Source: Isosphaeraceae bacterium
GTDB taxonomy: Bacteria > Planctomycetota > Planctomycetia > Isosphaerales > Isosphaeraceae
NCBI GenBank assembly: GCA_026004735.1
Contig: BPJS01000001.1
Coordinates: 1,984,001 to 2,048,000 of the forward strand
Direction of reading: 5' to 3'
Length of the DNA: 64,000 bases
Shown here: piece by piece, positions 52,119 to 62,222 of the stretch
Layout of the letters: every line of letters starts with the position of its first letter
Numbering within the stretch: position 1 is the stretch's first letter
Notes under the pieces: model-generated
Databases searched by the model: none
Seen by the model: only the letters and a program-made list of their open reading frames with translations
What the model was told of the DNA's origin: nothing
Translations under genes and position numbers: made by a program

Positions 52119-54041
52119 TCAGAACGACTCGTCACGCGCAGCCGCCGCAGGCTCGACGGCGACCAGACGGACATCGTGAGCGGCCCGGAGTGCCTGCAAC
52201 CGGGCACGGATCCGCTCGGACGTGAGGCGAGCCACAACTTCACGTTCGATGCCGGGCCGACGGCCCAGCGGACCAAAAAGGTCGCGGAGGTCGGCCGGCG
52301 TGCGGCGATCGAGGGTCAACACATAGTAAACCGTCTTGGGCGCGTTGGGAGCGACCTGAACCACTCCCGGCTCGAGCGCAAAGAGAGCCTTGCGCAACTC
52401 CGCTCCGGCATTTGGAAGCTCGGGAATCTCCGACGGACGCGACTCCGGCAGAGCAAACGGAGATAGGGCCGGCGTCCGAATCACTTGGGGCTGTTCGCTG
52501 GTGGTGATGATCGGACGGTTGCCGGCGACGGCGGCCAGGTCGCCGCCCTGAAGCCGAGCCTGATCGGCCAACGCCTCGGCCTCCTTCCGAGCGAGTTCGC
52601 TGGCCTGGACGAGTTTCCAGGCCTCGACGACCCGCGGCCGGACCTCTTCGAGAGTCGGAACGCGGTCCGGCTGATCGTCAACCTTCCAGGCGAGGTATCG
52701 ACGGCCGACCGGATCGGTCAGTTCAAACGACTCGTAGAGACTGGCCCGCGGAGCAAAGACGTAGTCGGCGAAGGGAATCCGCCGAGCAGCCGGGCCCGTC
52801 CCAAACTGGGCCCGGGCGATCGGCATGGTTGTCTCGGCAGCAAACCGGTCCAAGGGCGGGGTCCGCTCGTAGGTCAGGCCGAGCCGTTCGGCCGCAGCCT
52901 GAAGCAACGAGCGACCATCCGAGCCGACCGGGCGGGGGAGATCAGTGACCGGACGACCAGCCTCGCGTGCCTCGCGGTTTGCTTCCTCGGCCAGGTCGTA
53001 GCGGTCCAGGAACGGATCCATGACTTCGCGGCGGATCTGGTTGAAGCGGTCGTCGATCTCGTCGCGTGCCCGTTCTCCGGCCAGAGCCAGCCGGACCTCG
53101 TCACGAACCAGATAGAACGGGTCGGTCGATGGCGGCGTCAACTTGGCCTCCGGATCGCCGGCGAAGAGATTGACGGGCAGCTCACGAGGCGGTTCGGGGA
53201 AGCGGGCGGCGTTGGTGTTGTAGTAGGAGCGCAGTTCTTCGTCCGTCAGGCGGGCTCGAATCGTCTCTTCGAGTTGGGGGACATCGGCCGCGACATACTC
53301 GACCTGGACTTGGCGCGGAATCTTGAACCCGGGCTGGTCGCTTTCTGCATCGGGCAGACGATTCTTGTGCTCGTCGAAGAAGGCCCGGATCTGCTCCTCG
53401 GAGGGATCGGGAACTTTGTCGAGGTAGTCGACGGCGGGGAAGGCGACAGCCCGCGCCGCGACCCGCTCGGCCTCGGTCCGAAAGTCTTCATATAGGTCGA
53501 GCGGCGTCACCAGATATGCGTCATAACCGCCCGAAGTTGGCGAGTCGGGCAGCAAGGCGACGCTGAGAATCCGGAGTTGGCGGGCGATGGACTCGAGCAA
53601 CTGCGTGTCGGTGCAGCGAATTTCGCCGGCGGCGTCGGCAAAGTAGTCGTTGTAAATCTGGACGAACCGTTCCGTGGGGAGCCGCAACTCGCGACGAAGC
53701 CACTGGGCGCCGACGTCGGCCGTGGCAGGGATGCCCAGGCGTTGCCCCTCGCGGTCGAGCAGGTAGGCGTCGACCATCTCCTCGTCGGAAACACCTCCGA
53801 AGTATCCATCGGGGCCGCCGGCCGCGGCCAGAAACTGGTTGGCGCGGATGCGGTCGATCTTGAGGGCCGTGACCTCATCGGCCCGGATCTCGCGTCCATC
53901 CGCCCGGAACACGACTGGGTTGCCCCGAACCGGCCCCTGATTGCGGAACAGACTGAAATCGAGCGTGAAGGCGACCATGGCCATCAAGGCCAAGGCCGCG
54001 AGCCATTTCTTCTGGTTTCGGCGAAAGACTTCAAACGGCAT
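52119..54041 (-). CDS. SurA/PpiD-like membrane-anchored periplasmic folding factor
   Basis: A 640-residue protein. A short basic N-terminus is followed by one membrane segment (about 13-31), with the rest likely periplasmic. The layout (SurA_N-like helical region, then a long central part with LTDEELRSYYNTNAARFP) resembles PpiD/SurA-type peptidyl-prolyl isomerase chaperones. I do not see a confident parvulin active-site set, so isomerase activity is doubtful. Such proteins help outer-membrane protein folding, matching the Skp gene elsewhere in the window. It opens the operon with der and the TIM-barrel gene and is divergent from topA across 270 bases. Confidence 0.72.
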   Translation of the reverse strand: MPFEVFRRNQKKWLAALALMAMVAFTLDFSLFRNQGPVRGNPVVFRADGREIRADEVTALKIDRIRANQFLAAAGGPDGYFGGVSDEEMVDAYLLDREGQRLGIPATADVGAQWLRRELRLPTERFVQIYNDYFADAAGEIRCTDTQLLESIARQLRILSVALLPDSPTSGGYDAYLVTPLDLYEDFRTEAERVAARAVAFPAVDYLDKVPDPSEEQIRAFFDEHKNRLPDAESDQPGFKIPRQVQVEYVAADVPQLEETIRARLTDEELRSYYNTNAARFPEPPRELPVNLFAGDPEAKLTPPSTDPFYLVRDEVRLALAGERARDEIDDRFNQIRREVMDPFLDRYDLAEEANREAREAGRPVTDLPRPVGSDGRSLLQAAAERLGLTYERTPPLDRFAAETTMPIARAQFGTGPAARRIPFADYVFAPRASLYESFELTDPVGRRYLAWKVDDQPDRVPTLEEVRPRVVEAWKLVQASELARKEAEALADQARLQGGDLAAVAGNRPIITTSEQPQVIRTPALSPFALPESRPSEIPELPNAGAELRKALFALEPGVVQVAPNAPKTVYYVLTLDRRTPADLRDLFGPLGRRPGIEREVVARLTSERIRARLQALRAAHDVRLVAVEPAAAARDESF

Positions 54042-54311
54042 ACGGAAACCATCTCCTCAACCTGACGAACGCGGTCCGCCGGGAGCATGACGGTCCGGAT
54101 CGGGGGCGTCGGACCCTTGACAGAGCTTGACCCGGTCGCATAAGGATTTCGCGGAAGTATTCGACCGTCGTTCAGTGTATCAGGACAAGCCCCCTGGACA
54201 AACGAGCGGGCGCCGAATCGGGCGTTGGCGTCGACAGGGGGCTTGGGCTAATTCGGGCGGAAGGTTGCGCCCGATTCTCACGAAAAACGCTTGGTGGCAA
54301 GGCAGGAACGA

Positions 54312-56948
54312 GTGGCCCGCAAGTCAACACGTCCCACGAAGAAAGCGGCCCCAAAGCGGACTCCAAAAGGGAGCGGCGCCCGAGCCGAGACCGCCGATCG
54401 CCGGGCCGCGACCCGCACTCGGTCCCGCAAGGCCCAACCGGGTCCTTCGGGCCGGGGTTACTCCCTGGTGATCGTCGAAAGCCCCAAGAAGGCCAAGGCG
54501 ATTGCCAAGTTCCTTGGGCCGGGTTTTGTGGTGAAGGCCAGTATGGGCCACGTCCGCGACCTGCCCAAGCGGAGCCTTGGCGTCGATGTCGCGCGCGACT
54601 ACCTCCCGCAGTACGAGATTGCCCCGGAGAAGAAGCAGACGGTCCAGGAATTGAAACGGGATGCGGAGCAGGCCGATCTGGTCTACCTGGCGACGGACCC
54701 GGATCGTGAAGGAGAAGCCATTGCCTGGCATCTCCAGCAAGCCCTTGGCCTGCCCGACGATCGGGTGCGCCGCGTCTTGTTCTACGAAATCACTGAGCGG
54801 GCGGTTCGGGAAGCGTTCGAGCACGTCGGCCCGCTTGACATGAACAAGGTCAATGCGCAGCAGGCCCGCCGTTTTCTCGATCGCTTTGTGGGATATCAGG
54901 TTAGCCCGCTGCTTTGGACCAAGATCGCGCGCAATCTGAGCGCCGGCCGGGTGCAATCGGTCGCCGTTCGCCTGATCGCCGATCGCGAGCGGGAGATTCG
55001 GGCGTTCGTCCCTGAGGAATACTGGAAGCTGGTCGCGACGCTCAGTCCGGCGGGGGCGACCGCCGAGTCCGACCGCTTTCGCGCCGAGCTCGTCCGCTGG
55101 CGGGGCGAGCCGTTTGCGGCCTCCAATGCCGAGCAGGCCGAGGCGGTTCGGTCCGAGCTGAGCGGTGCGTCGTACCGGGTCGCGCGGTTGGAGACTGTCG
55201 AGAAGGCGGACAAACCCGACCCACCCTTCAAGACCAGCACCCTCCAGCAACAGGCGACGATCCGGCTGCGGATGTCGGGCAAGCGAGCGATGCGGGTTGC
55301 GCAAGAGCTGTACGAGGGGATCGACGTCGATGGCTCCGGCCCGGTCGGCCTGATCACCTACATGCGGACCGACAGCCTGCGGGTCAGCGACGAGGCGGTG
55401 GCCGCCGTGCGGGCGTTGATTGAACGGGAGTACGGCCCGAAGTATCTGCCCGCGCGGCCGAACCAGTACGCCGCGGGCAAGCTGGCGCAGGAGGCTCACG
55501 AGGCGATCCGTCCGACCGATCTGGCGCTGCATCCGGAGCGGATCAAGGATCGGCTCAGTCACGACCAGTATCGGCTCTACAATTTGATCTACCGCCGGTT
55601 TGTCGCCAGCCAGATGACGCCCGCCCGGTTCGAGGTCACAAACGTCGAGGTCGAGGCCGGCGAGGGATTATTCAAGGCCCAGGGCAGGATCCTTCGGTTC
55701 GACGGCTACCGCAAGGTTTTGCCGCCAGCGGGCAAGCAAGAGGATCAGTTGCTGCCAGCGCTGAGCCAGGGTCAAGCGCTTGACCTCCACGAGCTGGCGG
55801 CGACCCAGCACTTCACCCAGCCCCCGCCGCGATACACGGAAGCCACGCTCATTAAGGCTCTGGAAAAGGAGAATATCGGGCGACCGAGCACCTACGCGCC
55901 CATCATCCAGACCATTCAGGACCGTGGATACGTCGAACAGAAGGAGCGGCGATTTCACGCGACCGACCTGGGCCTGATCGTCAACGACTACCTGGTCCAC
56001 CACTTCCCCAAGATTCTCGACCTGAAATTTACGGCCCACATGGAGGACGAGCTCGACGAGATCGTGACCGGCAAGGAGGAGCTCAAGCACGTTCTCGACG
56101 AGTTTTACTTCCCGTTCCAGGAGTGGCTGAAAACGGCCAGTGAGACGTCATGGCAGCCGGCGCCAAGCGGGAAGAAGTGTCCCGAGTGTGGATCGGACAT
56201 GGTTTTAAAGTTCAATAAACGTGGATCATTTCATAGTTGCGTGTGCTATCCCGAATGCAAGGGGACGCTGCCGGGAGGCGACGGCGATCGGGCGGAGGAG
56301 ACCGAGCATCAATGTCCGGCCTGTGGGCGACCATTGCGGCGCAAGCAAGGCCGCCGCGGACCCTTCCTCTACTGTTCCGGCTATCCGGACTGCAAGCAGA
56401 TTTTCGACGTCGCGGAGGATGGGTCGCCGGTTCCACGCCCGGAACGCCGGGAGACGGAGCACGCGTGCCCCAAGTGCGGCAAGCCGATGATCCTCCGTCA
56501 GGGACCCCGGGGGCCGTTCTTGGGCTGCTCGGCGTATCCGAAGTGTCGCTCGACGCTCCAGGTGGACGATAAGGGCAACCCGATCGAGCCGCCCAAGATC
56601 GACGCGACCTGCGAGAAGTGCGGCGGGCCGATGGGCATCAAGCAGGGGCGTCGGGGTGCCTTCCTGGGCTGCCTGAATTACCCGAAGTGCCGATCGACGG
56701 CGCCGATTCCCGAAGAGCTGAAGGCGAAGGTGCAGGAACTGGCGTCGCTGTCGGCCGGGCCCGATCTGAAGTCGATCGAGGTCGAGGAAACCTGTCCCGA
56801 GTGCGGCGGCCCGATGACGGTGCGTCGGGGGCGTCGGGGCTTCTTCCTGGGCTGCGCGGGCTACCCCAAGTGCAAGGGAACCCAGGAGCCAGGCCCGGCA
56901 ACCCTGGAGCGGATTCAGGCCGCGGTGGGTGGAATTGGCGTTTCGTGA
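54312..56948 (+). CDS. topA: DNA topoisomerase I with five C-terminal zinc ribbons
   Basis: An 878-residue type IA topoisomerase that relaxes negative supercoils. The Toprim domain has E in VIVESPKKAK and the DxDxE motif in DPDREGEA; the strand-breaking tyrosine is Y350 in ITYMRTDS. Five Cys4 zinc ribbons follow from about residue 620 to the end, each of the form CPxCG-x-CxxYPxC. The start at GTG 54312 is chosen because AAGG lies nine bases upstream and the first 50 residues are then a lysine/arginine-rich tail; in-frame TTG 54291 and GTG 54294 exist but have weaker context. It is monocistronic between divergent and convergent neighbours. Confidence 0.95.
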   Translation: MARKSTRPTKKAAPKRTPKGSGARAETADRRAATRTRSRKAQPGPSGRGYSLVIVESPKKAKAIAKFLGPGFVVKASMGHVRDLPKRSLGVDVARDYLPQYEIAPEKKQTVQELKRDAEQADLVYLATDPDREGEAIAWHLQQALGLPDDRVRRVLFYEITERAVREAFEHVGPLDMNKVNAQQARRFLDRFVGYQVSPLLWTKIARNLSAGRVQSVAVRLIADREREIRAFVPEEYWKLVATLSPAGATAESDRFRAELVRWRGEPFAASNAEQAEAVRSELSGASYRVARLETVEKADKPDPPFKTSTLQQQATIRLRMSGKRAMRVAQELYEGIDVDGSGPVGLITYMRTDSLRVSDEAVAAVRALIEREYGPKYLPARPNQYAAGKLAQEAHEAIRPTDLALHPERIKDRLSHDQYRLYNLIYRRFVASQMTPARFEVTNVEVEAGEGLFKAQGRILRFDGYRKVLPPAGKQEDQLLPALSQGQALDLHELAATQHFTQPPPRYTEATLIKALEKENIGRPSTYAPIIQTIQDRGYVEQKERRFHATDLGLIVNDYLVHHFPKILDLKFTAHMEDELDEIVTGKEELKHVLDEFYFPFQEWLKTASETSWQPAPSGKKCPECGSDMVLKFNKRGSFHSCVCYPECKGTLPGGDGDRAEETEHQCPACGRPLRRKQGRRGPFLYCSGYPDCKQIFDVAEDGSPVPRPERRETEHACPKCGKPMILRQGPRGPFLGCSAYPKCRSTLQVDDKGNPIEPPKIDATCEKCGGPMGIKQGRRGAFLGCLNYPKCRSTAPIPEELKAKVQELASLSAGPDLKSIEVEETCPECGGPMTVRRGRRGFFLGCAGYPKCKGTQEPGPATLERIQAAVGGIGVS

Positions 56949-56958
56949 GGGCGAGGGG

Positions 56959-57669
56959 TCAGTTGCGGGGAACCACAAGCTCGCGCGTCGTCAGCGCCAA
57001 ACCGTAGCCGTTCGCGTGAAGCAGGGTTCGAAAACGGCGTGCGGAGTGGTACGCCTCGCGTGCAGACTGGTACCGCAGCCAAGCCGCACACCGCGGTCCC
57101 TCTAGAAGGATGCGGTGGGCTTCGGGCCGAGTCTCGCGGATCAACTTCCGAACGGCTTCGCGGATCGTCTGGACGGCGTGGTGCTCCGAACGTCCCTGCG
57201 CTGTGGCCGGGTCGCCAATCGGTCCGGCCAGGTGGAGGGTGCAGCTCAGGTTGCGCTGGGCGGCCGTGCTGGTCATCAGGTCGATCAGGCCATCGATCTC
57301 GTGCCGCAGGATCAACAGCTCCGCGCGGACCAGGCGCAGGTCCGGGTAGCCGGGGTCGATGACGGTCCGGCAGACCTCCTCCTCATTGAGCGGGGGAGCG
57401 GTGGTGGTGTGAGCGTCGGTCGACTGGGTCGCGGCCGACCGGGGCGGGGTAGGGCGGCTCTGCTCTTCTTCACGTAGGCGGCTCGCCACGCGGCTGCGGC
57501 AGAGGATTTCGTAGGCGAGGTGGACGAGCCGGAAGGCCCAGACATCGCCCCCGGCGTCGGGGTGATGCTTCTTGGACTGGGCCCGGTAGGCTTCGCGGAC
57601 TTGTTCGAGCCGAGCGTCGGCCGGGATGCCCAACACCTCACTGGGATCGAACTCGAAAAGGTGGGCCAC
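56959..57669 (-). CDS. Short J-domain protein
   Basis: A 236-residue protein whose first 60 residues are a DnaJ-type J domain: VLGIPADARLEQVREAYR, then the diagnostic HPD at 36-38 in KKHHPDAGGD. The remainder is helical and charged (EEEVCRTV...LLILRHEIDGLIDLM) with no Gly/Phe or zinc-finger region, so it is not a classical DnaJ; it would recruit DnaK to a specific client. The start is GTG 57669, since the J domain opens immediately there; the frame upstream belongs to the acpS antisense overlap and has no family character. It follows acpS by 26 bases on the same strand and ends ten bases from the convergent topA. Confidence 0.75.
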   Translation of the reverse strand: MAHLFEFDPSEVLGIPADARLEQVREAYRAQSKKHHPDAGGDVWAFRLVHLAYEILCRSRVASRLREEEQSRPTPPRSAATQSTDAHTTTAPPLNEEEVCRTVIDPGYPDLRLVRAELLILRHEIDGLIDLMTSTAAQRNLSCTLHLAGPIGDPATAQGRSEHHAVQTIREAVRKLIRETRPEAHRILLEGPRCAAWLRYQSAREAYHSARRFRTLLHANGYGLALTTRELVVPRN

Positions 57670-57695
57670 AGCTCGTTCTCGTCGTGTCGGTGTGC

Positions 57696-58100
57696 TCAAA
57701 CGGGGGGCGGCGTGTGGGCGGACGAGACCGCCAGGGCGTGCGCGGTGGCGTAGGATCGGCAATGCGCCAGGCTGACGAGCACCTTGGCGATCCCCCGCGA
57801 CGCTGCATGTTCGGCCGCGGGGCCGCGTAGCCGCACGTCGGACTTCGCGGCGCTCTCCTGGCGGATTTCGATCCAGGTGCGTGCTAGCCCCGATCCCGGA
57901 CCCAGCCCGATCGCGCGGAGTACAGCTTCCTTTGCGGCCCAGCGAGCGGCGTAATGCTCGACCGGACGGATCCGGGCCTGGCACTCCTGGACTTCGCGAT
58001 CGGTGTAAACGCGGTTCAGGAAAGCGATGCCGAACTGGTCGAGCAGGCGGCCGATCCGAACGCACTCGACGATCTCGGACCCGATCCCGACAATAGGCAT
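57696..58100 (-). CDS. acpS: Holo-[acyl-carrier-protein] synthase AcpS
   Basis: A 134-residue phosphopantetheinyl transferase that transfers the pantetheine arm of CoA to ACP. The metal-binding opening is GIGSEIVECVRI, where the usual aspartate (GTDI) is glutamate E9. The other half-site is RWAAKEAVLRAIG with K57 and E58. The length is typical. It would activate the ACP encoded at 9.3-9.5 kb and the general ACP. It is first of a two-gene minus-strand unit with the J-domain gene and lies divergently near the helicase gene. Confidence 0.88.
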   Translation of the reverse strand: MPIVGIGSEIVECVRIGRLLDQFGIAFLNRVYTDREVQECQARIRPVEHYAARWAAKEAVLRAIGLGPGSGLARTWIEIRQESAAKSDVRLRGPAAEHAASRGIAKVLVSLAHCRSYATAHALAVSSAHTPPPV

Positions 58101-58216
58101 GCCGATGAGGCTCCGATCGGTTCGGTGGCAGGCGAACCGGCGTTAAATAGTGTACGATCTCGGACCTCGCCCGCCAGCCCGTGTCGGCGGCTCCCCTGAC
58201 CGGTCGAGACAATCGA

Positions 58217-60439
58217 ATGGATTTGCTTAGTGACCTGACCCCCGCTCAGCGTGAGGCCGTCACGCACGTCGATGGTCCGCTGTTGGTCCTAGCCGGCGCC
58301 GGCTCCGGGAAAACCCGCGTCATCACCCGTCGGGTCGGCTACCTCCTGGCCCGTGGCATTCCCCGCGACCGAATCCTTGCGCTGACGTTTACGAATAAAG
58401 CGGCCGGCGAGATGCGCGAACGGATCGAGGCACTCATGCCCGGTTCGGGCGTGTGGGTTGGGACCTTTCATGCGCTGGGCGCTCGACTCTTGCGGCAGTT
58501 TGGGCACCTACTTGGCCTGGAACGCCATTTCACGATCTACGACCAGGCGGACCGCCTCCGCACGATTCGCCAAGTGATGGACCAGTTGGGCGTGGAAGCC
58601 GCCGGAGTTTCGGCTGAGCAGGTCGAGGCAATCGTCAGCCGTGCCAAAAACGCGATGGGCAGCCCCGATCAGGTGCGTTCGTATGGCCGCGACGAGGCCG
58701 CGGCGATCGCCGCCCAGGTCTTCCCGGCCTACCAGCAACGGCTTCGAGAGCTCTCGGCCGTCGACTTCGACGATCTGCTCAATCACACGGTCGCGATCTT
58801 CCGCACCTGTCCGGAGGTCCGCGCCCAGCTCGACGCCCAGTTCCGCTACTTGCTGGTCGATGAATATCAGGACACCAACCTGGCACAGTACGCGATCGTC
58901 CGCGCCCTGTCGCTGGACCATCCCAACGTGTGCGTTACCGGCGACCCCGATCAGTCGATCTACGGCTGGCGGGGCGCCAATCTGAGCAATATTCTCGAGT
59001 TCGAGAAGGATTTCCGGGGAGTCAAGGTCGTCAAGCTGGAGCAAAACTACCGCAGCACGAAGACGATTCTTCGGGTCGCCGATCATCTGATCCGCCACAA
59101 TCGGCTCCGCAAGCCGAAGCGGCTGATTACCGAAAATCCGGTGGGGCCGCCGGTTGAGCTGGCAACCTACGAGACCGAGCTGGAGGAGGCTCAAGCCATC
59201 GCCGGGCGGATTGCCGCGATGGTCCGGAGCGGCGAACGGACTTACCGCGACGTGGCGATCTTCGTCCGCGTCTCGTCGCTGACGCGGCCGATCGAAAACG
59301 CGCTCCGCTCGGCGCAGGTGCCGTATCAAGTTGTGGGCGGCCTCTCGTTCTACGAACGGCAGGAGATCAAGGATCTGCTGGCCTACGCCCAACTGGCCGT
59401 CAATCTGCGTAACGACGTCGCCTTCGAGCGGATCATCAACGTCCCGCCGCGCGGGATCGGCCCGATCACCGTAGAACGGCTCCGACAGTCCGCTCGGGTC
59501 CACAGTGAGCCTCTGCTCGCCGCCGCCCGTCACGCCGGCGGGCTCGGAGAGCTCAAAGAGAAGGCCGTTCGTGCCCTGCGCGACTTTGTCTGGCTTATTG
59601 ACGAGCTTGCCTCGTGGCGTGATCGGCCGGCCGAGGCCCTGCTCCGCCACGCTCTGGAGCTGAGCAACCTCGGTGAGTTCTTCGCAGCGGGGCCAGACGG
59701 CGCGGATCGAACGGCCAACCTCGACGAACTGCTCTCCGCGGCCCGGCAATTCGATCGCGAACATCCAGGAGCGACAATCGCCGAGTTCCTCGAAGAAGTC
59801 AGCCTGGCCACGTCCGTCGACCGCTGGGACGAGGATGCGGGGGCGGTGGCCCTGATGACCCTCCACGCCGCCAAGGGTCTGGAGTTTCCCGTCGTCTTTC
59901 TGGTCGGGCTGGAGGAAGGGATTCTGCCTCATGCCCGGTCCGCCGAAGATGGGCGCGACCGCGAGGAAGAACGGCGGCTCTTGTTTGTCGGGATCACCCG
60001 TGCACGGGAGGAACTTTACCTGAGCCACGTCCGGATCCGCACGACGCGAGGTCAGCGCCAGGTGGCAATCCCCTCCAGCTTTCTGCGCGAGCTTCCGGAA
60101 GACGCGCTGCGGACGGTGGACCACACCGCGGCCGAGGCCGGCCTCTGGGGCCGGAGTTGGCCTGACTCAAGGGAGCGCGAGCCGGCGTCGCTACCGCGGC
60201 TGGGCACAGCGGCCGATTTGCTGCGGGCTTCGGCCGAACCGATTGCGACCGGCGACGAACGCCTTGACGCCTTCCAGCCGGGCGCCACGGTCCTCCACCC
60301 GAACTACGGGCTAGGCCGGATCGTGGCGATCGAGGGTGCGGGTCCGAACCGCAAGGGGCGGGTCCGCTTCACGGTGGGGGGTGAGAAAACGTTCGTTCTT
60401 GCCCGCTCGCCGCTCCGCCTGGTGGCCGCCGCCCGTTAA
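58217..60439 (+). CDS. pcrA: UvrD/PcrA-family superfamily 1 DNA helicase
   Basis: A 740-residue 3'-to-5' DNA helicase. Walker A is AGAGSGKT (26-33), motif Ia [11 protein letters not shown], motif [12 protein letters not shown], motif [15 protein letters not shown], motif IV QNYRST, motif [12 protein letters not shown], motif [16 protein letters not shown]. These cover the full UvrD/PcrA set. The C-terminal end carries the short [14 protein letters not shown] domain typical of PcrA rather than Rep. The ATG at 58217 starts with LTPAQREAV; an in-frame GTG at 58181 adds 12 residues. It would act in repair and replication restart. pdxJ follows 49 bases later on the same strand. Confidence 0.93.
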   Translation: MDLLSDLTPAQREAVTHVDGPLLVLAGAGSGKTRVITRRVGYLLARGIPRDRILALTFTNKAAGEMRERIEALMPGSGVWVGTFHALGARLLRQFGHLLGLERHFTIYDQADRLRTIRQVMDQLGVEAAGVSAEQVEAIVSRAKNAMGSPDQVRSYGRDEAAAIAAQVFPAYQQRLRELSAVDFDDLLNHTVAIFRTCPEVRAQLDAQFRYLLVDEYQDTNLAQYAIVRALSLDHPNVCVTGDPDQSIYGWRGANLSNILEFEKDFRGVKVVKLEQNYRSTKTILRVADHLIRHNRLRKPKRLITENPVGPPVELATYETELEEAQAIAGRIAAMVRSGERTYRDVAIFVRVSSLTRPIENALRSAQVPYQVVGGLSFYERQEIKDLLAYAQLAVNLRNDVAFERIINVPPRGIGPITVERLRQSARVHSEPLLAAARHAGGLGELKEKAVRALRDFVWLIDELASWRDRPAEALLRHALELSNLGEFFAAGPDGADRTANLDELLSAARQFDREHPGATIAEFLEEVSLATSVDRWDEDAGAVALMTLHAAKGLEFPVVFLVGLEEGILPHARSAEDGRDREEERRLLFVGITRAREELYLSHVRIRTTRGQRQVAIPSSFLRELPEDALRTVDHTAAEAGLWGRSWPDSREREPASLPRLGTAADLLRASAEPIATGDERLDAFQPGATVLHPNYGLGRIVAIEGAGPNRKGRVRFTVGGEKTFVLARSPLRLVAAAR

Positions 60440-60488
60440 ACTTTGCTGCCGAGAGAGGGCCCAGGAGCCTGGGCGTTCGAGACCAACC

Positions 60489-61247
60489 ATGATTCGCTTG
60501 GGTGTCAATATCGACCATGTCGCGACGATCCGTCAGGCCCGCGGCGGTCGCGAGCCGGATCCGGTCTGGGCGGCCGTGCTCGCCGAACTTGGCGGTGCCG
60601 ACGGCATCACTGTCCACCTCCGCGAGGACCGTCGGCACATTCAGGAACGCGATGTGCGGTTGCTGCGGAGCACGGTTCGCACCCAGCTCAACCTGGAGGC
60701 AGCCGTCGAGCCGACGATTCTGGATCTGGCCGTCCTGATCCGTCCCGACCAGGTGACCCTGGTCCCCGAGCGTCGCGAGGAACTGACCACGGAGGGCGGG
60801 CTGGACGTGGTCGGCCACCGCCAGCGTGTGGCCGAGGCCGTTGAGCGGCTCCGTGGAGCGGGTCTGGAAGTCAGCCTCTTCCTCGACCCGGAGCCGGCTC
60901 AGATCGAGGCCGGACTGGCGTTGGGCGTCCATGCCATCGAGCTTCATACCGGCCGTTATGCCGAGGCGGCTGAGCCCGAGGCGGCCGCCCGCGAGCTGGA
61001 CGCCCTGATCCGGGCCGGGCGACAGATCGTCGCGGCGGGAGTCGCCTTGCACGCAGGCCACGGCCTCAATTACCAAAATGTGGGAGCCATTGCGCGGATC
61101 GATGCCATGAGGGAGCTGAACATCGGGCACAGCATCGTCTCACGCGCCGTGCTGGTTGGCATGGAGCAAGCGGTGCGGTTGATGAAGCAGGCGATCCGCG
61201 AAGCCGTCGTCAACTCGGGGATAGGATCGACGCGGCCGAACGGCTAG
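60489..61247 (+). CDS. pdxJ: Pyridoxine 5'-phosphate synthase PdxJ
   Basis: A 252-residue TIM-barrel enzyme that condenses 1-deoxyxylulose 5-phosphate with 3-amino-2-oxopropyl phosphate to pyridoxine 5'-phosphate. The family opening [18 protein letters not shown] is exact, including the phosphate/substrate loop. [29 protein letters not shown] and the phosphate-binding [11 protein letters not shown] and [11 protein letters not shown] follow. Length is normal. The ATG at 60489 lies 49 bases after the helicase gene, with dapA 69 bases downstream. The presence of PdxJ means the DXP-dependent vitamin B6 route, matching the several PLP enzymes in the window. Confidence 0.95.
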   Translation: MIRLGVNIDHVATIRQARGGREPDPVWAAVLAELGGADGITVHLREDRRHIQERDVRLLRSTVRTQLNLEAAVEPTILDLAVLIRPDQVTLVPERREELTTEGGLDVVGHRQRVAEAVERLRGAGLEVSLFLDPEPAQIEAGLALGVHAIELHTGRYAEAAEPEAAARELDALIRAGRQIVAAGVALHAGHGLNYQNVGAIARIDAMRELNIGHSIVSRAVLVGMEQAVRLMKQAIREAVVNSGIGSTRPNG

Positions 61248-61316
61248 GATTTTTACTCGACGTCCTGAACGCGAAAAAGCCGTGTATCTGGAACGAGCCG
61301 AGGGAGAATCGAACCG

Positions 61317-62222
61317 ATGGCGTCGGTGCGGGGTCGCGAACTGGCTGGAGTGACGGTCGCGCTGGTCACGCCGTTTCGGGACGGCGCGGTCGATTTCGAG
61401 GCGCTCGGGCGGCTTGTCGAGTGGCACATCGAGCAGGGAACGCCGATCATCAGCCCGGTCGGGACCACGGGTGAATCACCGACGCTCTCTCACGAGGAGC
61501 ACGAGCGCGTGATCGCCGCCGTCGTTGAGCGCGTTGCCGGCCGTGCGCGGGTGATGGCGGGTACTGGCTCAAACTCCACGAGCGAGGCGATCCGTCTGAC
61601 CCGGTTCGCCCAACGCGCTGGAGCCAACGCGGCGCTGGTCGTCTCGCCCTACTACAATCGGCCGACGCAGGAGGGATTGTATCGCCATTACGCCGCGCTG
61701 GCCGATGCCTGCGACCTGCCGATCGTCGTCTACAACGTCCCAGCGCGGACTGGGCGCAACGTCGAACCGGCCACGGTCGCTCGGCTGGCCCGTTTTCCCC
61801 AGATCGTGGCGGTCAAGGAGGCCGCCGGTTCGCTCGATCAAGTGAGCGAACTGGTTGACCGCACCGACCTGGCCATCCTCTCGGGCGACGATTCGCTAAC
61901 GCTGCCGATGCTGGCCGTCGGCGCCGTCGGGGTCGTCTCGGTTGTGGCCAACCTTGTACCGCGCGACGTGATGGCGCTGGTCGAATCCTTCGCCCGGGGC
62001 GATCTTGCCGCAGCGCAGGCCTGGCACCGGCGGCTGTTTCCCCTCAGCCGCGAACTGCTCAGCCTGGCCCCCAACCCGATTCCAGTCAAAACAGCACTGG
62101 AGCTCTTGGGACGATGCCGGGGCGAACTGAGGCTCCCCCTCGAATCCCCCGATCCCGAGATGCGCTCAGCCCTGCAACAGGCCCTGACTCGCTACGGGCT
62201 GATGGGCGACGAGCGCGGCTGA
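61317..62222 (+). CDS. dapA: 4-hydroxy-tetrahydrodipicolinate synthase DapA
   Basis: A 301-residue class I aldolase that condenses pyruvate and aspartate semialdehyde in lysine and diaminopimelate synthesis. The Schiff-base lysine is K167 in VAVKEAAGS, with Y139 in YNVPARTG and the GTTGES loop at 49-54 completing the active site. DAP is needed for peptidoglycan, so its presence fits a peptidoglycan-containing planctomycete. It follows pdxJ by 69 bases on the same strand. The C-terminus is normal for the family. Confidence 0.93.
   Translation: MASVRGRELAGVTVALVTPFRDGAVDFEALGRLVEWHIEQGTPIISPVGTTGESPTLSHEEHERVIAAVVERVAGRARVMAGTGSNSTSEAIRLTRFAQRAGANAALVVSPYYNRPTQEGLYRHYAALADACDLPIVVYNVPARTGRNVEPATVARLARFPQIVAVKEAAGSLDQVSELVDRTDLAILSGDDSLTLPMLAVGAVGVVSVVANLVPRDVMALVESFARGDLAAAQAWHRRLFPLSRELLSLAPNPIPVKTALELLGRCRGELRLPLESPDPEMRSALQQALTRYGLMGDERG

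Noticed and set aside
57670-58212. Single 417-residue protein from 58212 to 56959
   Set aside because: It would cross acpS in another frame. Only the part from 57669 shows the J domain and its helical tail.
58508-60124. Long minus-strand frame opposite the helicase gene
   Set aside because: The plus strand carries all helicase motifs; the antisense frame has no family resemblance.
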